A DNA stretch of 8,377 nt from Acetobacteraceae bacterium UBA6159 (lineage in GTDB: Bacteria > Pseudomonadota > Alphaproteobacteria > Acetobacterales > Acetobacteraceae). Position numbers and translations under genes: made by a program. The stretch's first letter is position 1. The number at the start of each line of letters is the position of its first letter. Of this stretch, positions 1-6,611 are shown one piece after another. The notes under the pieces were generated by a model, which ran no database searches, was not told the origin of the DNA, and was given only the letters and a program-made list of their open reading frames with translations. The stretch spans positions 1 through 8,377 of the forward strand of contig DIUL01000152.1 in the NCBI GenBank assembly GCA_002422345.1. Direction: 5' to 3'.

Positions 1-94
1 TGATTGACCGGACAGCAGTGACTTCATCTACGAACACAAGGCCGCGACGAAGGAGGTCGATACGGCCTCGGTCCGCGGGCGGGCGGTCAACGCG

Positions 95-691
95 ATGATG
101 GTGTCGTCATCCGCCGCCGTCGCGGTGCAGGAACGCCGCCGGCTGCTGGCGCGCTGGCTGGACGCCGCGGCCGAACGCAGCAAGCAGGCCGAGGTGCTGG
201 TCCTCGCCAGCGGGCATCTGCGGGAACTGGAACTCGCGCAATGCGCCGGCCAGCTCGCGCGGATCGTCGCGCTGGACCAGGACCCCGCCAGCATCGAGGA
301 GATGAAGCGCACGCACCAGGGCCTCGACACGCTGTTTCCGGTCGTGGCCTCGATCGGGCGAATCATCGTCAAGCCGCTGGTGCATGGCCGCTTCGACCTG
401 GTCTATGCGGCCGGCCTGTTCGACTACCTGGACGACACGACGGCGAAACGGCTGCTGACGGGGATGTTCACCGCGCTGAAGCCCGGCGGGCGGATGCTGT
501 TCGCGAACTTCTGCCACGACGTCGTGGACTACGGCTACATGGAGTCGTTCATGGACTGGCGCCTGCTGGCCCGTGACGAACCGGAGATGCGGACGCTGCT
601 GGACGTGCTGCCGCCGGCCGAAATCGCCAATACATTCGTCTTTCGCGGCCTGAACCGCGCGGTGGTCTACGCGGTGGTCGAGAAACGGTAG
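95..691 (+). CDS. Class I SAM-dependent methyltransferase, probably N-terminally incomplete
   Basis: The protein reads as a Rossmann-fold methyltransferase. The SAM-binding motif I is VLVLASGHLREL (residues 34-45), followed by the acidic strand-2 end VALDQD (D61/D63), then FDLVYAAGLFDYLDD (100-114) and the post-motif LKPGGRMLFANF (128-139). The YMESFMDWRLLARDE stretch (148-162) resembles a family annotated as 3-hydroxypalmitate methyl ester (extracellular factor) synthases; that is from memory, so the substrate is uncertain. The start given is the first ATG, but no Shine-Dalgarno lies before it. In-frame codons 8-94 translate to a plausible protein (DFIYEHKAATKEVDTASV and so on) right up to a TGA at 5-7. 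The true gene may therefore begin left of the window and be frameshifted, or it may be a remnant. It converges on the kinase gene, with 21 bases between stops. Confidence 0.75.
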   Translation: MMVSSSAAVAVQERRRLLARWLDAAAERSKQAEVLVLASGHLRELELAQCAGQLARIVALDQDPASIEEMKRTHQGLDTLFPVVASIGRIIVKPLVHGRFDLVYAAGLFDYLDDTTAKRLLTGMFTALKPGGRMLFANFCHDVVDYGYMESFMDWRLLARDEPEMRTLLDVLPPAEIANTFVFRGLNRAVVYAVVEKR

Positions 692-712
692 AGGCCCCAA
701 GGGGTCGGGGGT

Positions 713-2056
713 TCAACCGGCCTCCGGCACCCCCGCGGCCGCCAGTGCCGCCGCCTGCCGTTCCGCGAGCTTCGCCGCGTTGAAATCGGCGATCAGCTCG
801 TGGAACAGGCGGTGCCAGTTCAGCTCCGCCTTCAGCCGCACGAAGACGCCGCCCAGGCCAATGGCGGAACGATCCATCAGTACGAACTCGCGCGGCGGCT
901 TCACCCCGCCGGTTCGTTTCAGCCCCGCATGCACCTGCTCCGCCACCGCTCGGCCGAACTGCGGGTCGTCGTTTTCCTGGATCGGGCGGACGCGGTCCTG
1001 CGTCAGCGGTTCGTACAGGAACCGCGCCCAGAGGTTCAGGACCTCCATCTTTTCCTTGGACAGGTCGGTGAAGCCCCAGGTTTCATAGGCGTGGTGCGCC
1101 TTGGCGTCGTCGTTGCCGCGCACCGCCTCGAACAGGTCGATCACGCCCTGCACGAAGCTGGCGCCGAAGACCCGGATCGCACCGAAATCGAGCAGGTTGA
1201 CGCTGCCATCGGGGCAGACCTGGTAGTTGCCCATGTGCGGATCGCCGTGGATCACGCCGAAGCGGTAGAAGGGAACATACCAGGCGCGGAACAACGCCTC
1301 GGCGATGCGGTTGCGTTCGTCCTGGGGTGGGTCTTCCTCCAGTCGGCGCATCAGCGGACGGCCTTCGAGCCAGGTCATGGTCAGCAGCCGCTTGGTGCTG
1401 AAGGCCTGGATCGGGGTCGGAATATGCACGCTGGGGTGATCGGCGAGCATCAACCCATACAGCCGCATCTGCGCGGCCTCGCGTTCGTAGTCCAGTTCCT
1501 CGCGCAGGCGGGCGGTGAGTTCCTTGTAGATTTCCTCGTGCTGGATGGCGTTGTCCATGCGGTGATAGACGGCCATCGCCAGCTTGAGCTGCCGCAGGTC
1601 GGCTTCCACCGTGCTCGGCATATCCGGGTACTGCAGCTTGCAGGCGACATCGGTGCCGTCGGGCAGGCGGGCGCGATGCACCTGGCCCAAGGAGGCCGCG
1701 GCCGACGCCGCCTGGTTGAAGGACGCGAACCGGGATTGCCAGTCGGGGCCGAGTTCGCTGGCCATGCGGCGGCGCACGAAGTTCCAGCCCATGGCCGGGG
1801 CATTGGCTTGCAGTTGCGCGAGTTCGGCGGCGTATTCGGCAGGCAGCGCATCGGGGACGGTCGAGAGGAACTGCGCGACCTTCATAAGCGGGCCCTTCAG
1901 CCCGCCGAGGATGGTCTTCAGGTCTTCCGCATGCGCCGACCGGTTGGTCTTGATGCCCAGCGCCCGCTCCCCCACCACCCGCGCCGCGATCCCGCCAACA
2001 GCCCCGGAGGTCCGGGCGAAGCGGCGGAGTTCGCCGAAGATATTGCTACCGGACAT
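713..2056 (-). CDS. AarF/ABC1/UbiB-family atypical kinase
   Basis: This 447-residue protein has the landmarks of the ABC1/ADCK/UbiB protein-kinase-like family, whose members support ubiquinone biosynthesis or lipid homeostasis, probably by ATP hydrolysis at the membrane. Visible motifs are KVAQ (59-62) in the place of the family's KxGQ, the alanine-rich loop AAASLGQVH (119-127), VACK with the ATP-binding lysine at 140, ELDYERE (187-193), the catalytic loop HGDPHMGN (270-277) and the metal-binding DFG (290-292). No C-terminal transmembrane hairpin of the E. coli UbiB type is evident; the tail is alanine-rich. I chose the ATG at 2056 because GGAG lies 6 bases upstream; an in-frame ATG at 2080 would add 8 residues without a comparable site. 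It lies downstream of the peptidase gene in the same direction with a 60-base gap, so co-transcription is likely. The partner pathway cannot be read from this context. Confidence 0.9.
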   Translation of the reverse strand: MSGSNIFGELRRFARTSGAVGGIAARVVGERALGIKTNRSAHAEDLKTILGGLKGPLMKVAQFLSTVPDALPAEYAAELAQLQANAPAMGWNFVRRRMASELGPDWQSRFASFNQAASAAASLGQVHRARLPDGTDVACKLQYPDMPSTVEADLRQLKLAMAVYHRMDNAIQHEEIYKELTARLREELDYEREAAQMRLYGLMLADHPSVHIPTPIQAFSTKRLLTMTWLEGRPLMRRLEEDPPQDERNRIAEALFRAWYVPFYRFGVIHGDPHMGNYQVCPDGSVNLLDFGAIRVFGASFVQGVIDLFEAVRGNDDAKAHHAYETWGFTDLSKEKMEVLNLWARFLYEPLTQDRVRPIQENDDPQFGRAVAEQVHAGLKRTGGVKPPREFVLMDRSAIGLGGVFVRLKAELNWHRLFHELIADFNAAKLAERQAAALAAAGVPEAG

Positions 2057-2085
2057 GGGACTCTCCGAGGCCAAAACCACGCCCC

Positions 2086-2104
2086 CCCTCCCCTTGAGGG
2101 AGGG
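2086..2104. repeat. C-rich/G-rich inverted repeat between pepF and the kinase gene
   Basis: CCCTCCC (2086-2092) pairs perfectly with GGGAGGG (2098-2104) around a 5-base loop, CTTGA. It fills much of the 60-base spacer between the peptidase stop and the kinase start. In the direction of transcription no T-run follows, so it is not a classical terminator. It could damp read-through or stabilise the upstream message. CCCTCCCC...GGGGAGGG hairpins are common extragenic repeats in alphaproteobacterial genomes (general recollection), which is the simplest reading. Confidence 0.45.
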
Positions 2105-2116
2105 CGCCCATGCCTC

Positions 2117-3886
2117 TCACGCGCCCTTCTCCAGTTCATCGATGAAGCCGGAGATCACATCCAGGCCCTTCATCCAGAACGCGGGGTCGGAGGCATCGAG
2201 CCCGAACGGGGCCAGCAATTGCTTGTGCCGCTTCGTCCCGCCAGCCCGCAGCATGTCCAGGTATTTCGCCTGGAACCCCGGATGCCCGCCCTGGAACACC
2301 GAATAGAGCGCGTTCACCAGGCAATCCCCGAACGCATAGGCGTACACATAGAACGGCGAGTGGATGAAATGCGGGATATAGGCCCAGTAGACGGCGTATT
2401 CGGGTGAGAACTCAAACACCGGCCCCAGGCTTTCCCGTTGCACCTGCAACCAGATCTCCCCGATCCGCTCGGGCAGCAATTCACCGCGGCGGCGTTCATC
2501 GTGCAGCAGCGTCTCGAACCGGTAGAAGGCGATCTGGCGGACCACCGTGTTCAGCATGTCCTCGACCTTGGAGGCCAGCATCACCCGCCGCCGCTCCGGA
2601 CCCGCGCTGTCGAGCAGGCCGCGGAAGGTCAGCATTTCCCCAAAGACACTTGCAGTCTCGGCCAGAGTCAGCGGCGTGCCCGACATCAGGTAGCCCTGCT
2701 TGCCGGCCAGCACCTGATGCACGCCATGCCCAAGCTCATGCGCCAGGGTCATCACATCACGCGTGCGCCCATGATAATTCAGCAGCAAATAAGGATGCGC
2801 GCTCGGCACCGTCGGATGAGCAAACGCGCCGCCGGACTTGCCGGGTTTCAGCACCGCGTCGATCCAGGGCTTGTCGAAGAACTCCCGCCCCACCGAGGCC
2901 AGTTCCGGGCTGAACGCGTTGTAGGCGGTCAGGACACGATCCTTCGCCTCCGCCCAGGGGATAGTCTGGTCGTCGTCATCCGGCAGCGGCGCGTTGCGGT
3001 CCCAGTGTTGCAGCTTCTCCAGCCCCAGCCACTTCGCCTTCATCGTGTAGTAGCGGTGCGACAGACGCGGGTAGGAATCCCGCACCGCCGTCACCAGCGC
3101 GTCGACCACCCCGTCCTCGACCATGTTGGATCGGTTGCGGTAGCTGCCCGGGCGGTCGTAGTGGCGCCAGGTGTCGATGATCTCCTTGTCCTTGGCCAGG
3201 GTGTTGGTGATCAGGGAGAACAGGCGGATGTTCTCATTGAACGTCGCCCCGATCGCCTTGCCCGCGGCTTCGCGCACCGAACGGTCGCGGTCGGACAGCT
3301 TGTTGAGCGCCCCGCTCACGTTCAGGGGCTCCCCGTTCACCGGCACACGCAACGCGGCCATCGTCTCATCGAACAGGCGGTTCCAGGCGGAATGGCCCGT
3401 CACCTCCTTCTCATGCAGCAGCTTTTCCAGCTCATCCGCCAACTGGTGCGGGCGGAAGACGCGCAGGTCGCGCAGCCAGGGACGGTAGCGGGCCAGCGCC
3501 GGGTCGGCCAGCTTGCGCTCCAGCAGCGCGTCGTCCAGGCGGTTGAGTTCCAGCGTGAAGAACAGCAGGTCGCCGCTGATCGCCGTCACCCGCTCGGTCA
3601 CCATCTGGTAGAACTTGCCGATCACGGGGTCGGAGGAATCACCCGCGAACAGCAACCCGGAATAGGAGGCGACGCGGCCGAGGATCTCCTCGATCCGCTC
3701 ATACTCCGCGATGGCGGCGGCGAGCTTGGCACCGGACAGATCGGCCAGCCGGCCGGCATAGGCGGCGGCGAAGGCCTTGGCGTCGGCGGCGGCGCGGGTG
3801 AAGTCAGCCTCCACCGCCGGGCTGTCGGGGGCGGGGTAGAGATCGGTCAGGTCCCAGGACGGCAGCGCTTCGGCGGCGTTCGACAT
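2117..3886 (-). CDS. pepF: M3 family oligoendopeptidase (PepF/M3B type)
   Basis: A 589-residue zinc metallopeptidase expected to cut short peptides in the cytoplasm; there is no signal peptide or membrane segment. The zinc site is HELGH (383-387) within MTLAHELGHGVHQ, with the likely third ligand E410 in TLAETASVFGE. The C-terminal YVYAYAFGDCLVNALYSVFQ and FGLDASDPAFW stretches are typical of the oligoendopeptidase F clade, and the length matches that family (about 590-610). The frame stays open upstream to an ATG at 4084, but I start at the ATG at 3886: an AAGGA lies about 10 bases before it, and the sequence from MSNAAEALPSWDLTDLYP matches how this family begins, whereas the upstream 66 residues look like translated leader DNA. 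It is divergent from the acyl-CoA synthetase gene and upstream of the kinase gene in the same direction. Confidence 0.93.
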   Translation of the reverse strand: MSNAAEALPSWDLTDLYPAPDSPAVEADFTRAAADAKAFAAAYAGRLADLSGAKLAAAIAEYERIEEILGRVASYSGLLFAGDSSDPVIGKFYQMVTERVTAISGDLLFFTLELNRLDDALLERKLADPALARYRPWLRDLRVFRPHQLADELEKLLHEKEVTGHSAWNRLFDETMAALRVPVNGEPLNVSGALNKLSDRDRSVREAAGKAIGATFNENIRLFSLITNTLAKDKEIIDTWRHYDRPGSYRNRSNMVEDGVVDALVTAVRDSYPRLSHRYYTMKAKWLGLEKLQHWDRNAPLPDDDDQTIPWAEAKDRVLTAYNAFSPELASVGREFFDKPWIDAVLKPGKSGGAFAHPTVPSAHPYLLLNYHGRTRDVMTLAHELGHGVHQVLAGKQGYLMSGTPLTLAETASVFGEMLTFRGLLDSAGPERRRVMLASKVEDMLNTVVRQIAFYRFETLLHDERRRGELLPERIGEIWLQVQRESLGPVFEFSPEYAVYWAYIPHFIHSPFYVYAYAFGDCLVNALYSVFQGGHPGFQAKYLDMLRAGGTKRHKQLLAPFGLDASDPAFWMKGLDVISGFIDELEKGA

Positions 3887-4085
3887 CAGACGGTGATCCT
3901 TAGACGAGAAGGCAATGGCGGGTGAGCCATCATGTAGGGGTGCGGACCGTCCAGGCAAAGGTGGCCCTGTCCGCGTTCCATCCTTGGGGGCGTTGCGCCG
4001 TCCTGCGCTTGCCGCTCTGATGGCAGGGACATGATTCCCGCCCGAGGCCCTGCCTCTGGCCCATACCACATAAGCCGGAGGCACC
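3887..4085. promoter_or_regulatory. Divergent intergenic region between pepF and the acyl-CoA synthetase gene
   Basis: This 199-base spacer must hold promoters for both flanking genes. Ribosome-binding sites are visible: GGAGG at 4077-4081, 4 bases before the GTG start on the + strand, and AAGGA (read on the - strand) about 10 bases before the pepF ATG. A weak sigma70-like pair on the + strand, TTGCCG (4009-4014) and CATGAT (4030-4035), has a 15-base spacer and is not convincing. No clear operator or small open reading frame stands out. Confidence 0.4.
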
Positions 4086-5768
4086 GTGGAGACCTACCCG
4101 ACCTGGCCGAACCTGGCCGCCATGATGTTCGCCCGCGCCAGGCTTTGGCCGAAGCAGCCGATGCTGCGGGTGTTCCGCGGCGGGACCTGGCAGTCGATCG
4201 CCTGGGACCAGTTCGACCGCCTGACCGCCTCCCTCGCCCGGGCGCTGCGGGCGGCCGGGGTCTCGGCCGGCGACCGGGTGGTGATCTGCGCCGACAACCG
4301 CCCTGAATACCCGATCGCCGAGGTCGCGCTGATGGCGATCCGCGCCGTGCCGGTGCCGGTCTATACGACCAATACCGTCGACGACCACGCCCATATCCTG
4401 CGCGACTGCGGCGCGCGGGCGGCGATCGTCGGCGCCAAGGGGATGGCCGAGCGGTTCCGGCAGGCGGGGGAACGGGCGTCGGGTCTCGACCTGCTGATCG
4501 ACATGGACACGCCCGAATGGGCGCGCATGACCGCCGACAAGGCCCCGCCCGACGACATCGCGGCCGAGGCGACGCTGATCCCACCCGGCGCGCTGGCCTG
4601 CCTGATCTATACGTCGGGCACCGGCGGCGCGCCCAAGGGCGTGATGCTGCCGCATCGCTGCATCCTGTCGAACTGCGTCGGCGCCTTCGACCTGGTGCGG
4701 CCGCTGACCCTGAGGACCGAGACCTATCTGTCCTACCTCCCGCTCTCCCACAGCTATGAGCACACGGTGGGGCAGTTCTTCCTCCTCAGCATCGGGACCG
4801 AGATCGTCTACGCCCGCGGGGTGGAGCATCTGGCGGCCGACATGCTGACCGTCCGCCCGACGATCCTGACCGCCGTGCCGCGGGTGCTGGAGGTGATCCG
4901 CACCCGCGTGCTGACGCAGGTGGAGCGGCAGAGCCCGTTCAAGCGCCGGCTGTTCGACCGCGCGCTCGGGATCGGGCTGAAACGCATCGACCGCGCGCCT
5001 TTGTCACTGATCGAGCGTGTGCTGGACCCGATCCTGGACCGGTTGGTGCGCGCCAAGGTCCGCGCCCGCTTCGGCGGCCGCCTCGTCGCCGCCATGTCCG
5101 GGGGGGCTCGCCTTGAACCGGATGTGGGGCGGTTCTTCCTGGCCCTCGGCATTCCGATCATGCAGGGCTATGGCCAGACCGAGGCCGGCCCGGTGATCAG
5201 CGCCAATCCGCCCCATGCGATCCGGATCGAGACGGTGGGACCGCCTTTGGTCGGCGTCGACCTGCGTTTGGCGGAGGATGGGGAGATCCTCGTGCGCGGT
5301 GATCTGGTGATGGATGGATACTGGGGCCGGCCGGAGGATACCGCCGCGGCGATCGTGGATGGCTGGCTGCATACCGGGGATATCGGGGTGCTCGATCCGG
5401 ATGGGTATCTGCGGATCACCGACCGGAAGAAGGACATGATCGTGCTCTCGGGGGGGGACAATGTGTCTCCCGCCAAGGTCGAGGGCGTGCTGATGGCGGA
5501 ACCCGAGATCGCGCAGGCGGTCGTGGCCGGCGACGGGCGGGCGGGGCTGAGTGCGCTGCTGGTCCCGGCCGAGGGCTTCGATGACGTTGGCGTGGCGGTC
5601 GCGGTGAGCCGAGCGAACCACCGGCTGTCGGTGACGGAACGGGTGCGGAAGCATGCGGTGGTGGAACCGTTCACGGTGGAGAACGGGCTGCTGACGCCGA
5701 CGCAGAAGATCCGCAGGCTGATGGTGGCCCGCACGCATGAGGAGGTTCTGCGGCGGCTGCATGGGTAG
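4086..5768 (+). CDS. AMP-forming long-chain acyl-CoA synthetase (fatty-acid--CoA ligase)
   Basis: A 560-residue member of the ANL adenylate-forming superfamily, expected to activate a fatty acid to acyl-AMP and then to acyl-CoA in the cytoplasm. The core motifs appear in order: phosphate loop TSGTGGAPKG (176-185), LSYLPLSHSYE (about residues 216-226), GYGQTEAGP (361-369), WLHTGD (427-432), YLRITDRKKDMIVLSGG around D446/R447, and the C-terminal catalytic lysine K541 in LLTPTQKIRR. LPLSHSYE and the SPFKRRLFDRALGIG region resemble the long-chain (FadD15/Faa-like) subgroup rather than acetyl-CoA synthetases. The GTG start is chosen because GGAGG lies 4 bases before it; the next ATG, at 4122, would remove conserved N-terminal sequence. 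The phosphate loop has Gly where most relatives have Thr (TSGTTGxPKG). Its stop is separated by only 2 bases from the convergent vapC stop. Exact chain-length preference cannot be deduced. Confidence 0.9.
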   Translation: METYPTWPNLAAMMFARARLWPKQPMLRVFRGGTWQSIAWDQFDRLTASLARALRAAGVSAGDRVVICADNRPEYPIAEVALMAIRAVPVPVYTTNTVDDHAHILRDCGARAAIVGAKGMAERFRQAGERASGLDLLIDMDTPEWARMTADKAPPDDIAAEATLIPPGALACLIYTSGTGGAPKGVMLPHRCILSNCVGAFDLVRPLTLRTETYLSYLPLSHSYEHTVGQFFLLSIGTEIVYARGVEHLAADMLTVRPTILTAVPRVLEVIRTRVLTQVERQSPFKRRLFDRALGIGLKRIDRAPLSLIERVLDPILDRLVRAKVRARFGGRLVAAMSGGARLEPDVGRFFLALGIPIMQGYGQTEAGPVISANPPHAIRIETVGPPLVGVDLRLAEDGEILVRGDLVMDGYWGRPEDTAAAIVDGWLHTGDIGVLDPDGYLRITDRKKDMIVLSGGDNVSPAKVEGVLMAEPEIAQAVVAGDGRAGLSALLVPAEGFDDVGVAVAVSRANHRLSVTERVRKHAVVEPFTVENGLLTPTQKIRRLMVARTHEEVLRRLHG

Positions 5769-5770
5769 GC

Positions 5771-6187
5771 TCAGCAGGCCACCACGGTGACATGCCCGGC
5801 GGCGCCATAGGGCACGAGTTCGCCGTCACGGGTGATGATGGCCAGGCCGAGCGCGCGGGCGGTCGCGGCGATGATGCGGTCGGCGGGGTCTCGGGGCGGC
5901 TGGCCCGGCAGCGCGGCCGAGGCGATCAGCACCGCAGGCGGCATGGGCGCGAGCCGGATGCCGGGCAGGCCCAAGAGGGTCTCGAACCAGACCTCGGGCG
6001 GGCGGTTGAGCTGGATGCGGTTGCGATGTGCGAGCGTTGCCAGTTCCCAGGCCGAAATGGGTGAGACGAAGACGCCGGCATGGGTCCTTTGGGCGGCCCG
6101 GATGGCGGCCAGGGAGTCCGGCGACATTGGCGCCGCGTCCATCAGCCAGATGGCGGCGCAGGTATCCAGGAGGACGGGTTGGCTCAT
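5771..6187 (-). CDS. vapC: PIN-domain ribonuclease toxin, VapC type
   Basis: A 138-residue PIN-domain protein, the toxin half of a type II toxin-antitoxin pair; VapC proteins are Mg-dependent RNases that cut tRNA, rRNA or mRNA. The acidic active-site residues are all present: D8 in VLLDTCAAIW, E48 in SAWELATLA, D100 and D103 in RDPADRIIAATA, and D121 in TRDGEL, so the toxin looks intact. I start at the ATG at 6187 because MSQPVLLDT is the usual PIN beginning and AGGG lies 7 bases upstream. An alternative in-frame ATG at 6220, with AAGGA 10 bases upstream, would add 11 residues and shorten the gap to the antitoxin stop from 57 to 24 bases. It follows the antitoxin gene in the same direction and ends 2 bases from the convergent acyl-CoA synthetase stop, leaving no room for a private terminator. 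Confidence 0.92.
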   Translation of the reverse strand: MSQPVLLDTCAAIWLMDAAPMSPDSLAAIRAAQRTHAGVFVSPISAWELATLAHRNRIQLNRPPEVWFETLLGLPGIRLAPMPPAVLIASAALPGQPPRDPADRIIAATARALGLAIITRDGELVPYGAAGHVTVVAC

Positions 6188-6244
6188 GACGGGACCCTGT
6201 GGCGCGTAGGGTCCGATCATGACCGGGATATCCTTAACGAATAC

Positions 6245-6502
6245 CTAACGATCAGCGTCCCAGAATTCGCCGGTGCCCTCGGTCAGGTCGGTGCCCGGGG
6301 CCACGGTCACGCTGCCGCGCATAGCACCCCACAGATCGGGTGGGTCATCGTCGATCGGGACGATCGCGGCGACCGGGCGATTGCGGCGGGTCAGCAGAAC
6401 GGGGCCGGTCTTGCCGCGGGCGACGTCGTCGATCACCGACAGGCAGCGGCTTTTGAACTCGGTGACGGCGATCGAGGCGGGGTGTTCGGTGTCGGTCTGC
6501 AT
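6245..6502 (-). CDS. vapB: Phd/YefM-family antitoxin of the VapC pair
   Basis: An 85-residue antitoxin. The N-terminal half, ASIAVTEFKSRCLSVIDDVARG (residues 9-30) followed by PVLLTRRNRPVAAIVP (34-49), is the Phd/YefM fold that dimerises and binds operator DNA. The acidic C-terminal tail, LWGAMRGSVTVAPG then EFWDADR, is the usual toxin-neutralising extension of antitoxins paired with this VapC subgroup. The start at 6502 is supported by AGGAG 7 bases upstream; the frame runs open to 6613, but that extension would cover the candidate operator and reach the lyase start. It precedes vapC in the same operon, and by analogy with the family represses its own promoter, tightened by the toxin complex. 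Calling it VapB is by partner; by fold it is Phd/YefM rather than AbrB/SpoVT-like VapB. Confidence 0.9.
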   Translation of the reverse strand: MQTDTEHPASIAVTEFKSRCLSVIDDVARGKTGPVLLTRRNRPVAAIVPIDDDPPDLWGAMRGSVTVAPGTDLTEGTGEFWDADR

Positions 6503-6510
6503 GGCGATGC

Positions 6511-6545
6511 TCCTGATGGACCATATCATATGGACCAGTTCAGGA
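6511..6545 (-). promoter_or_regulatory. Candidate promoter/operator of the toxin-antitoxin operon
   Basis: CCATAT-C-ATATGG (6521-6533) is a perfect 13-base palindrome. It sits inside two direct copies of TGGACCA (6517-6523, 6531-6537) and an outer inverted pair TCCTGA/TCAGGA (6511-6516, 6540-6545). The whole starts about 9 bases upstream of the antitoxin ATG. On the - strand it contains TATGAT (6525-6530), a good -10 match; no convincing -35 is visible. Phd/YefM antitoxins bind such palindromes overlapping their own promoter, so autoregulation is the natural reading, inferred from position and symmetry. Confidence 0.5.
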
Positions 6546-6611
6546 GCAACGTCCGTTCCCTGGCCAATCGCCCACGCTTCGGCTATCCGGGGCGGTAAAG
6601 GAGCATGCGCC

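Noticed and set aside
693..706. GGCCCCAAGGGGTC dyad between the methyltransferase and kinase stops, as a bidirectional terminator
   Set aside because: The stem is about 4-6 bp with almost no loop and no T-run on either side, so a terminator cannot be supported.
800..2407. 535-codon + strand open frame across the kinase gene and the end of pepF
   Set aside because: It spans two clear - strand genes, its product is low-complexity (rich in R, H, Q, G) with no motif, and it arises from GC-rich third-position bias.
2438..3925. 495-codon + strand open frame opposite pepF
   Set aside because: Antisense shadow of a well-supported metallopeptidase; no family features and no ribosome-binding site.
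3887..4084. 66-residue N-terminal extension of pepF
   Set aside because: The extension lacks family similarity and reads like translated non-coding DNA; the ATG at 3886 has a usable ribosome-binding site and a family-like beginning.
3930..4829. 299-codon - strand open frame over the divergent spacer and the start of the acyl-CoA synthetase
   Set aside because: Shadow frame; most of it is opposite the conserved N-terminal half of the synthetase and it has no motif.
6273..6611. N-terminal extension of the lyase over the antitoxin gene
   Set aside because: It is only the complement of the antitoxin gene; AAAGGAG 8 bases before ATG 6612 fixes the start.
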